Of a stretch of 11,130 nucleotides of DNA, positions 1 to 5,623 are shown one piece after another; within the stretch, counting starts at the first letter, position 1; the number at the start of each line of letters is the position of its first letter. The notes beneath the pieces are model-generated. The model did no database searches. It had not been told where the DNA came from and worked only from the letters and a program-made list of their open reading frames with translations. The stretch is taken from the NCBI GenBank assembly GCA_030586765.1, contig JAUQZZ010000055.1, positions 1-11,130 of the forward strand, written 5' to 3'. The position numbers and the translations under genes are program-made. Origin of the DNA: Candidatus Brocadiales bacterium (lineage in GTDB: Bacteria > Planctomycetota > Brocadiia > Brocadiales > Bathyanammoxibiaceae).

Positions 1-7
1 AGGCAGA

Positions 8-25
8 TCCGCCTACGGCGTGACT
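8..25. repeat. CGCC-N3-GGCG palindromic repeat, copy 1
   Basis: The core CGCC-TAC-GGCG lies at 10-20 and is followed by TGAC. The string CCGCCTAYGGCGTGAC recurs at 3074-3089, and its right part recurs at 9730-9741, so this is one member of the dispersed family described in the findings. It lies near the left edge, so any partner units further left cannot be seen. Confidence 0.6.
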
Positions 26-30
26 TTAGC

Positions 31-91
31 CTGCGTTATACGCACCCATAAAGGGGGCGGCTGCTGTAGGGTGCGTCTGGACGCACCCTAC
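31..91. repeat. Paired hairpins (TGCGT/ACGCA and a 12-bp GTAGGGTGCGTC stem)
   Basis: A small stem TGCGT-TAT-ACGCA lies at 31-43. A perfect inverted repeat lies at 66-91: GTAGGGTGCGTC and GACGCACCCTAC around a TG centre, giving a near-palindromic stem of at least 11 bp with a four-base loop. No coding frame is supported here. The architecture is that of a REP-type intergenic palindrome. It sits downstream of the leftward AMMECR1 gene and could act as a 3' mRNA-stabilising structure, but there is no U-tract to make it a convincing intrinsic terminator. Confidence 0.6.
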
Positions 92-101
92 TCACAGATT
101 T

Positions 102-166
102 GTAGGGACAGCGTTTACGCTGTCCGTTTTCATTAAAGCAACGGATAGCCCAAGGGCTGTCCCTAC
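102..166. repeat. Nested inverted repeat (GTAGGGACAGC ... GCTGTCCCTAC)
   Basis: Outer arms at 102-112 and 156-166 are perfectly complementary over 11 bp. Inside are GGACAGCG-TTTA-CGCTGTCC (106-125, 8-bp stem) and TCCGTT/AACGGA (123-128 and 140-145). The segment can therefore fold either as one long outer stem or as consecutive hairpins. Its 5' GTAGGG matches the start of the 66-91 palindrome, suggesting both belong to a GTAGGG-ended element family. It occupies the space immediately 3' of the AMMECR1 gene. No transposase is visible. Confidence 0.6.
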
Positions 167-187
167 GCATTCAGATTTGATAAAGGG

Positions 188-778
188 TTACCCGTGGTGG
201 TGTTCTTCTATAACCCCTGTAGTAAAGACATAGACCTCTGTGCTAGGTTCTCTCCAGGCCTCTGGGTGGAGTCCTGCCTTACCCAGGCAGCAGTAGGAGA
301 GGAATTCCTCCTTGGACCAGCCGCTCTCCGAGGCCACCTGGGGTAAGAAGCATCCTGCAAGGGTTCCCCTCCTGATGTATATACCGTGCTTGCCCAGCTC
401 AAAGTCCAGGGGGTTACTTATCTTCCTTAGGGGGGAGAGGACAGAGATTTCTATGTCTATTTCTCTGAGTTCACGTGGATTCAGGCGTTCAAACTGAAAG
501 CGGGGGTCTTCCAGGGCTGCGGATATAGCCATCTCAGAGACTAACTGGTAAAGGGGTATATCTGACATAAAGCGTCCTATACAGCCGCGGAGTTGGCCAT
601 GCTTCTTTAAGGTAACAAAGACCCCATGGTGGTGGTAGAGTTCCGGGTCTGTGACCCTAAAGTCTGGGATAAACCCCCCCTTCAAGGCCGCTTCTATGCT
701 GCTTCGGGCAATCTCTAGAAGTTTCTTGTGTATAGAGGTCTCCCTTTCTATTTCTTTTTCAATATCTTTATCTCCCAT
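188..778 (-). CDS. AMMECR1-domain protein (AmmeMemoRadiSam system protein A type)
   Basis: About 196 residues forming one complete AMMECR1 domain. The hallmark LRGCIG lies near residues 68-73 (counted from the upstream GTG), followed by a DIEISVLSPLRKI strand and a FLPQVASE segment. The C-terminus ends in HHHG, a possible metal-binding tail. No signal peptide or membrane segment is seen, so it is probably cytoplasmic. The biochemical role of AMMECR1 proteins is not established; in bacteria they occur with MEMO-like and radical SAM proteins. The gene is last in a leftward run, 15 bp after the MEMO-AMMECR1 fusion. A GTG at 790 is also possible, but the ATG at 778 is better placed behind the GGTGG sequence that overlaps that GTG. 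It closely parallels the AMMECR1 half of the upstream fusion, so the two are likely paralogues. Confidence 0.88.
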   Translation of the reverse strand: MGDKDIEKEIERETSIHKKLLEIARSSIEAALKGGFIPDFRVTDPELYHHHGVFVTLKKHGQLRGCIGRFMSDIPLYQLVSEMAISAALEDPRFQFERLNPRELREIDIEISVLSPLRKISNPLDFELGKHGIYIRRGTLAGCFLPQVASESGWSKEEFLSYCCLGKAGLHPEAWREPSTEVYVFTTGVIEEHHHG

Positions 779-793
779 ATTCCAGTCCACCTA

Positions 794-2389
794 TTATGGG
801 CTAGTATGCCCCAGAAGGACCCCTTCATGGAATACCATGGCCGTGAAGACATAGAATTCCATGTCCTTATCCCACCAGGCGTTCCAGGGCAACCCTGCCT
901 TCCTGCAGAGATGGCAAAGGGTCTCATGTTTATCCCACCCCTGCTCCCCTGCCACCTGGGGGAGAAAGACGGCTGAGGCCCAGCCCAGCTTTATCATTAT
1001 CCCCTCTTTTCCTACCCGAAATTCCTCAGGGCCCTTTATCCTCCTTAAGGGACTGAGGACAGAGATTTCAATCTCTATGTTATCCACCTCCTCTTCCCTG
1101 ACCGGGGAAAACCGTGTGTCACCAAAGGCCGAGTTCACTGTATTCTCCATCACGGCCTTCCATAAGGTCTCCTTAGGAAGGATGTGTCCGATGCAGCCCC
1201 TGAGCTCTTCGCCCTTGTTCAGGGTGACAAAGACACCGCTTTTCTCCTTTAGCCTGGGGGAGAGCTTGTTTTCCTCCACCTCTGGCAGCTTCTTTGTCCT
1301 GGCATAGCCTTCCAGGGTCTTTCGGGCAATATTCAGTAGAACCGAGGCCTCTTCTTTAGTGAGGTGATTCGACTCTTCAATAACCCCTCCAGTTTTGATG
1401 ACCCAGGCTTGAGGTTGATCCGCCTTAGGCGGATTACCTGTCTTCTTTTCTTTCCCCGAGGTGAAGATTATGGAGGTATAGCTGACGGAGTTGGTAAAAT
1501 CCTTTGTGAGCCTGCCTGATGTGTCGTAGTTCAGGACCTTTCCCTGGGCCTCCTCAGGCAAGAGTTTCAGGAGCACCGCTATGGGGGTAATTCCGCAGAC
1601 CGTTATACCCGTTTCCTCACGGTATCTGATGAGTCCATCAAAGTCTCGGACAAGGATCCTGTCAATAGCCCCATAATCTAGGCGCTTAATATTTTCCTCC
1701 ACCTGGGTCTGGAAGGGTACGTAACCGAACCTGGACCCGTAGTGGGTGAAATCAGAGCTAGCCACGACCAGGGTGTTTTCGTCCATGCAGTCCCTGAGGG
1801 CAGTAGCTATCTTTTCGAAGTCATCTTCCACGAACACTCCCAATAGAACGGGTACCAGCTTGAATTCCCCTAGTACCGTTTGTAGGAAGGGTAGCTGTGT
1901 CTCCATGGAGTGCTCATTCTTATATGCCGCCGAGTAGTTGCCAAACAAGGGTTGGTTATCGAAACGAGGAGATTTTTCCATGAGCTTTTTACAGGACTCC
2001 TTATCAATTTCTACTATCCCCAAAGGGGTCTGGTAATAGTCGGCCTTGAGGAGGGAGGCCCCACGGTATCTCTTGCCGTAATGGCTAGGGGCAAGGATTA
2101 TGACCCTTTTGTAATCCCCTCCCTTCAGGGTGCTGTAGCCGTAGGCAGCCACTGCCCCAGAATAGTCATATCCTGCATGGGGGGAGATGAGGGCCAGTGG
2201 CTTACCTGGGGGCTCCGCCTTGGGGACCTTATCCAATAAGGTCTGTATCATCTGCCTCAGTTTCTGCTCGTCTCGGGGATAGAAGAAGCCCGAGACCACA
2301 GGTCCGTAGACGTCTTTTTCAGGACTTTGGGCAAGGAGCCTTGGGCATATAAGAAGGACAATCAGTAAGAGGGACAACCTGTATATCAT
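794..2389 (-). CDS. MEMO-AMMECR1 fusion protein with N-terminal signal peptide (AmmeMemoRadiSam system protein B/A)
   Basis: A 531-residue two-domain protein. Residues 1-21 form a hydrophobic, signal-peptide-like segment ending LLAQS, so export is predicted. Residues about 28-310 are a MEMO domain (MEMO1 / class III extradiol dioxygenase fold). The candidate metal or active-site residues known from MEMO1 can be seen: H71 (PHAGYDYSG), H103 (APSHYG), D213 and H216 (SSDFTHYG) and C265 (TVCGITP). Residues about 345-531 are an AMMECR1 domain with LRGCIG at 396-401. The linker (residues 311-344) contains an in-frame copy of the genome's palindromic repeat, encoding NPPKAD. The ATG lies one base after the VTT gene's TGA, and the preceding bases show no Shine-Dalgarno sequence, so translational coupling is likely. 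The molecular function is unknown; the family assignment is firm and the export is inferred. Confidence 0.9.
   Translation of the reverse strand: MIYRLSLLLIVLLICPRLLAQSPEKDVYGPVVSGFFYPRDEQKLRQMIQTLLDKVPKAEPPGKPLALISPHAGYDYSGAVAAYGYSTLKGGDYKRVIILAPSHYGKRYRGASLLKADYYQTPLGIVEIDKESCKKLMEKSPRFDNQPLFGNYSAAYKNEHSMETQLPFLQTVLGEFKLVPVLLGVFVEDDFEKIATALRDCMDENTLVVASSDFTHYGSRFGYVPFQTQVEENIKRLDYGAIDRILVRDFDGLIRYREETGITVCGITPIAVLLKLLPEEAQGKVLNYDTSGRLTKDFTNSVSYTSIIFTSGKEKKTGNPPKADQPQAWVIKTGGVIEESNHLTKEEASVLLNIARKTLEGYARTKKLPEVEENKLSPRLKEKSGVFVTLNKGEELRGCIGHILPKETLWKAVMENTVNSAFGDTRFSPVREEEVDNIEIEISVLSPLRRIKGPEEFRVGKEGIMIKLGWASAVFLPQVAGEQGWDKHETLCHLCRKAGLPWNAWWDKDMEFYVFTAMVFHEGVLLGHTSP
1418..1434. repeat. Palindromic repeat copy inside the MEMO-AMMECR1 gene
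   Basis: The 17-base perfect palindrome ATCCGCC-TTA-GGCGGAT is identical to the unit at 10087-10103. It lies within coding sequence and is read in frame on the minus strand as NPPKAD (residues 319-324), exactly in the linker between the MEMO and AMMECR1 domains. The flanking bases 1396-1410 (ATGACCCAGGCTTGA) resemble the TGACCTTAGGCTTGA tail beside the copy in the ssb-rpsR gap. Confidence 0.75.
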
Positions 2390-2390
2390 T

Positions 2391-3044
2391 TCACTTATAG
2401 AGGAGTTTAATGAACAGATATCCTGTTATTATTAATACAACGAAGGCCACAGTCAAGAGATTAAAATATTTCTCTATAAGGACCTTAATCTTTTCGCCGA
2501 AGAGATAGATTAAGACAGCCTCAGCGAAGAATCTTGCGCTTCTACTCAGGACAGATGCAAAGACCAGGGTGGGGAAATCTACTCTGCAGACTCCTGCCGC
2601 AATGGTAAAGAGCTTATAAGGGATAGGGGTAAAGCCTGCTATGGCAATGGCAACAAAGGCATTCTCGTGAAATTTCTTACTAATGTAGTTAAACTCTTCC
2701 CATAGGCCGTAGAAATTTATGATAGGCTCTCCCACATGTTCAAAGAGTTGGTAACCTATGAGGTAGCCAAAGCACCCCCCCACCACAGAACCGATACTGC
2801 ATACCAATGCATACCAGAAGGCCCTGCTGGGCAGGGAAAGGGCCAGGACAATGAGGAGGGCATCGGGAGGTATAGGGAAGAAGGAGGCCTCGATGAAGGC
2901 CAAGACAAAGAGGGCATAAGTTGCATGAGGGCGTTTAGCCCACTCTAGTGTCCAGTTGTAAAGTCTCTTAAACAGGGAGGGTTCCTCTAGGCTTATTCCA
3001 CTTCTTAGCAGGTTTTTCACATCAAGATTGCGATTTTTTGTCAT
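2391..3044 (-). CDS. VTT/DedA-superfamily membrane protein (YqaA-like)
   Basis: About 217 residues from the ATG at 3044. It is an integral inner-membrane protein of the VTT (SNARE-associated, DedA-like) superfamily. Visible features, numbered from the upstream TTG at 3059, are a re-entrant-type FIEASFFPIPPD near residues 55-66, a second proline motif GFTPIPYKLFTIAAG near 142-156, the SRSARFF signature near 172-178 and a final hydrophobic helix near 201-220. This doubled proline/charge pattern matches VTT proteins, some of which act as lipid scramblases or transporters; the substrate here is unknown. The start is uncertain. TTG at 3059 and ATG at 3044 both lie in or against the palindromic repeat block, neither has a good ribosome site, and homology to YqaA proteins only becomes clear near KRLYNW (about residue 31). 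The MEMO gene follows after one base. Confidence 0.85.
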   Translation of the reverse strand: MTKNRNLDVKNLLRSGISLEEPSLFKRLYNWTLEWAKRPHATYALFVLAFIEASFFPIPPDALLIVLALSLPSRAFWYALVCSIGSVVGGCFGYLIGYQLFEHVGEPIINFYGLWEEFNYISKKFHENAFVAIAIAGFTPIPYKLFTIAAGVCRVDFPTLVFASVLSRSARFFAEAVLIYLFGEKIKVLIEKYFNLLTVAFVVLIITGYLFIKLLYK

Positions 3045-3049
3045 CCTGA

Positions 3050-3107
3050 GGTCCGCCAAACCGAAAGGCGGATCCGCCTATGGCGTGACAGATTCGCCTT
3101 CGGCGAA
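3050..3107. repeat. Cluster of palindromic repeat units upstream of the VTT gene
   Basis: Three units lie side by side. TCCGCC / GGCGGA (3052-3057 and 3067-3072) are separated by a nine-base loop. CGCC-TAT-GGCG (3075-3085) is followed by TGACA. TTCGCC-TTC-GGCGAA (3093-3107) has changes in both arms that keep the stem perfect. The right-hand units share their core with the copies at 10-20, 9703-9726, 10023-10033, 10090-10100 and 10684-10694. The block abuts or includes the possible start codons of the VTT gene. Confidence 0.75.
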
Positions 3108-3115
3108 CGTTCCCC

Positions 3116-3155
3116 GAGGGTTGATGGGTGGCCCAAGGCTTGCCTACCAACCCTC
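3116..3155. repeat. Inverted repeat GAGGGTTG ... CAACCCTC
   Basis: Perfect 8-bp arms at 3116-3123 and 3148-3155 enclose a partly self-complementary interior (TGGGTGGC opposite GCCTACC). It lies between the DUF523 and VTT genes, in the same 150-bp gap as the palindromic cluster. It could be an mRNA hairpin separating the two leftward genes. No U-tract follows on either strand, so a terminator is not claimed. Confidence 0.45.
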
Positions 3156-3208
3156 CGTTGTGGAGAGCAGGTGGGAGCCCTGCGGTACCCCTTGAGTCTA
3201 TTACCTTC

Positions 3209-3634
3209 CTATACACAGGTGATGTTTAAATGATTTTGCGATAGCAAGGCTGCACAGACACCATCACCTTTGACCAGGTTACCACCCCTCAGAATGCCCC
3301 CAAAACCGCAGGATGGGCTCTTGCCCTTTAGATAGGCCTCTTTTATACCCAGGAGTCTAACCAACTTCAAGGTCTCCATTGCCCCCTTTATAAAGGGGGC
3401 GGTTACATCTTGTCCCTCTTCATCTAGCACCCTGGCCTTTTTGGCCAGGACGTCATGTCCGTCTCCCCCCATTATCTCAGCCTTAGGCCTGGGTGTGGGT
3501 AGTCCGCCCAGTTGCTCAGGGCAGAGAGGCAGAAAGAAGCCCCCTCTTAGGGACTCAAGGAGCCTATCGCTCCTCTCGTTGCCCCCGTCGTACCTACAAT
3601 CCAGGCCTACAAGACATCCGCTTATGAGTATCAT
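3209..3634 (-). CDS. DUF523 family protein (TudS-like, probable Fe-S protein)
   Basis: 141 residues, the usual length for single-domain DUF523 proteins. Visible family motifs are ISGCLVGLDCRYDG at residues 4-17, LCPEQLGGLPTPRPKAEI at 37-54 and LKGKSPSCG at 102-110. The conserved cysteines C7, C13, C38 and C109 are candidate ligands. Characterised short DUF523 proteins (TudS) bind a [4Fe-4S] cluster and desulfurise thiouracil to uracil. That activity is a plausible but unproven inference here, because the family is broad. The ATG at 3634 begins the conserved ILISGC strand, which fixes the start, although only a weak ribosome site precedes it. The gene is the first leftward gene after the divergent promoter region and is separated from the VTT gene by about 165 bp of repeats, so co-transcription with it is uncertain. 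Confidence 0.85.
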   Translation of the reverse strand: MILISGCLVGLDCRYDGGNERSDRLLESLRGGFFLPLCPEQLGGLPTPRPKAEIMGGDGHDVLAKKARVLDEEGQDVTAPFIKGAMETLKLVRLLGIKEAYLKGKSPSCGFGGILRGGNLVKGDGVCAALLSQNHLNITCV

Positions 3635-3716
3635 TATGCATCAGGGAGTAAGAGAGTATTAATTACTACCCCAAACGAGTAGAAGGAGACATGTATAAGA
3701 TGTTTTAATGATTCAA

Positions 3717-3797
3717 TTTATACAGCCTTGTCTTAAAAGTCAAGGGAATTCCCTCATGTGAAATTTCCTTGACTAAAGTGGTCTGCTATGATAACAT
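3717..3797. promoter_or_regulatory. Divergent promoter region with mirrored -35 boxes in an inverted repeat
   Basis: The arms AGTCAAGGGAATTC (3738-3751) and AAATTTCCTTGACT (3761-3774) are complementary at 12 of 14 positions. The right arm ends in TTGACT (3769-3774), followed after 17 bp by TAACAT (3792-3797), a plausible rightward promoter for ilvD. On the minus strand the left arm gives TTGACT (3743-3738), followed after a short 15-bp spacer by TATAAA (3722-3717), a candidate leftward promoter for the DUF523 gene. A symmetric protein bound at this site could contact both -35 regions. The promoter calls rest on consensus matching only. Confidence 0.45.
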
Positions 3798-3878
3798 TTT
3801 GATTTTACCAGGAAAGACTGGAACGTTTTAATCCTTTGCTGTTTATAAACTTATAATGGAGTCTGGGTAGGGATTGTC

Positions 3879-5549
3879 TTGCGAAGTGATGTTATAAAGG
3901 TAGGACTGGAGCGTGCCCCTGCCAGGTCACTCCTCTATGCCACAGGACTATCTAAAGAGGACCTCTCGAAGCCCTTTATAGGCCTGGCTAGCAGTTATAC
4001 AGACCTTATCCCTGGGCATGTACACATGAGGCGCCTGGAGGCGGCCATTGAGAAGGGGGTTCATGCCGGGGGAGGGGTGAGTTTTCTCTTTGGTGTGCCT
4101 GGGATATGTGATGGTATAGCCATGGGGCACCCTGGCATGCGCTACTCCCTGGTCTCCAGGGAGGTCATTGCTGATGCCATAGAATGTGTGGCTGGTGCCC
4201 ACTGTCTGGATGGCCTGGTGCTCCTTACCAACTGTGACAAGATTACCCCGGGGATGCTCATGGCCCTGGCCAGACTGGATATACCAGGGATAGTGGTGAC
4301 GGCTGGCCCTATGCTCTGTGGCCACTATAAAGGTAAGAGGCTCTCTCTGGTGAGCGATACCTTTGAAGCTGTGGGCCGGAGACGGAAGGGAGAGATTACC
4401 CAGGAGGAGATGGAGCACTTAGAGATGGAGGCCTGCCCGGGGCCTGGTTCTTGCCAGGGCCTTTACACAGCCAACACCATGGCATGCCTGACAGAGGCTA
4501 TGGGCATGTCCCTCCCAGGGTGTGCCGCGAGTCTGGCCGTCTCGGCGGATAAGGACAGGATTGCCTATAAGAGTGGGCAGGTAGCCGCAGAGCTAGCCCG
4601 CCAGGGTATAACCGCCAGGACTATCATGACCCGTCAGGCCTTTGAAAATGCCCTTGTAGTGGATATGGCCTTGGGAGGTTCTACCAACACATGTCTGCAT
4701 ATCCCAGCCATAGCCAGGGAGGCGGGGATAGATATACCCCTGGAGCTCTTTAATGAGATAGGTAAGAGGATACCCCATATTGTAAGCCTCGTGCCGGGAG
4801 GGGAATATTTTCTGGAAGACCTCTACTTTGCTGGGGGCATCCCCGCAGTAATGAAACGACTGGAGGGAGATCTCCACAATTGCATGACCGTCAGTGGAAA
4901 GAAGGTCTTCGAGATAATAAAAGAGGCAGAGGTCAGTGACCCAGCGGTAATAAAGACAAAGGAGGAGGCCCTGGCCAAAGAGGGGGGAATAACCATCCTG
5001 TACGGGAACCTTGCCCCTGAGGGGGCTGTGGTAAAGCGGAGCGCAGTGGCCAGGGAGGCCCTATGCTTTACGGGTAGAGCCAGGGTCTTCAATAAAGAGG
5101 AACAGGCCATGAAGGCTATCATGAAGAAGGAGATTACCCCAGGGAGCGTGGTAGTGATAAGGTATGAAGGGCCTCGGGGAGGTCCTGGTATGAGGGAGAT
5201 GCTCTCCCCAACGGCGGCCCTGGTGGGGATGGGCCTGGAGACCTCGGTGGCATTGATAACCGATGGTCGCTTCTCAGGGGGTACCCGTGGGCCTTGTGTA
5301 GGCCATGTATGTCCGGAGGCCCTGGCTGGTGGACCTATTGGCTTGGTGGAAGATGGCGACGAGATATACATAGATATACCTAACCACCGGTTAGAACTCC
5401 ATGTGTCAGAGGAGGTCCTCAAGGGGCGTAGGGCGAAGTGGAAGCCCCTGAAACCCCAGGTGAATGGTTGTCTTGCCAGATATGCGCACCTCGTTAGTTC
5501 TGCAAGTAAGGGGGCTGTGTTAGAGAGTAATCACTACCCGGTGGTGTAA
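3879..5549 (+). CDS. ilvD: Dihydroxy-acid dehydratase
   Basis: 556 residues, full length for the IlvD/Edd family. It dehydrates 2,3-dihydroxy acids to 2-keto acids in valine, isoleucine and leucine (and pantothenate) synthesis, in the cytoplasm. Visible motifs are CDGIAMGH at 77-84, NCDKITPGM at 118-126 with the cluster cysteine C119, and PGPGSCQGLYTANTM at 187-201 with C192. Near the C-terminus ITDGRFSGGTRG carries the conserved serine. These match an Fe-S and Mg dependent dehydratase. The start is TTG, chosen because MRSD...GLERAPARSLL is the conserved N-terminus and GGGTAGGGA lies just upstream. The usual family end (LVSSASKGAVL) is followed by eight extra residues ESNHYPVV, the last four and the stop being encoded by the 5' part of the tRNA-Gln gene. 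No T-box or attenuator is apparent in the roughly 75-nt leader. Confidence 0.97.
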   Translation: MRSDVIKVGLERAPARSLLYATGLSKEDLSKPFIGLASSYTDLIPGHVHMRRLEAAIEKGVHAGGGVSFLFGVPGICDGIAMGHPGMRYSLVSREVIADAIECVAGAHCLDGLVLLTNCDKITPGMLMALARLDIPGIVVTAGPMLCGHYKGKRLSLVSDTFEAVGRRRKGEITQEEMEHLEMEACPGPGSCQGLYTANTMACLTEAMGMSLPGCAASLAVSADKDRIAYKSGQVAAELARQGITARTIMTRQAFENALVVDMALGGSTNTCLHIPAIAREAGIDIPLELFNEIGKRIPHIVSLVPGGEYFLEDLYFAGGIPAVMKRLEGDLHNCMTVSGKKVFEIIKEAEVSDPAVIKTKEEALAKEGGITILYGNLAPEGAVVKRSAVAREALCFTGRARVFNKEEQAMKAIMKKEITPGSVVVIRYEGPRGGPGMREMLSPTAALVGMGLETSVALITDGRFSGGTRGPCVGHVCPEALAGGPIGLVEDGDEIYIDIPNHRLELHVSEEVLKGRRAKWKPLKPQVNGCLARYAHLVSSASKGAVLESNHYPVV

Positions 5550-5606
5550 TTGGTAACACCAGAGATTTTGGTTCTCTTATTGGAGGTTCGAGTCCTCCCC
5601 GGGTAG
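5535..5606 (+). tRNA. tRNA-Gln (UUG)
   Basis: A complete 72-nt cloverleaf. The acceptor stem TACCCGG / CCGGGTA (5535-5541 and 5599-5605) is perfect over 7 bp. The D stem is GTGT/ACAC (5544-5547 and 5556-5559) with loop AATTGGTA. The anticodon stem AGAGA/TCTCT (5561-5565 and 5573-5577) holds loop TTTTGGT with anticodon TTG at 5568-5570. The T stem GGAGG/CCTCC (5582-5586 and 5594-5598) has loop TTCGAGT. The discriminator is G5606 and CCA is not encoded. The first 15 bases overlap the ilvD coding region, including its stop codon, and glmU starts 17 nt after the tRNA, so the tRNA is probably released from a polycistronic transcript. Confidence 0.95.
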
Positions 5607-5623
5607 CTTTCTATTTTCCCAGG

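Noticed and set aside
1910..2239. A 109-codon plus-strand frame inside the MEMO-AMMECR1 gene
   Set aside because: It lies opposite the conserved MEMO active-site region and has no ribosome site or recognisable family.
3022..3216. A 64-codon minus-strand frame between the DUF523 and VTT genes
   Set aside because: Its sequence is made of the palindromic repeats and hairpins, it is rich in Gly and Arg without a fold, and it overlaps the VTT start region.
188..3634. A horizontally acquired island
   Set aside because: Codon and base usage look like those of the right-hand housekeeping genes, the same repeat family spans both halves, and there is no integrase, transposase or attachment-site duplication.
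3798..3878. A T-box or leader-peptide attenuator upstream of ilvD
   Set aside because: The roughly 75-nt leader is too short and lacks a T-box sequence, a specifier stem or a branched-chain-rich peptide.
4823..5422. A 199-codon minus-strand frame opposite ilvD
   Set aside because: It is a shadow of the conserved dehydratase frame; its Ser/Pro/Thr-rich product resembles nothing known to me.
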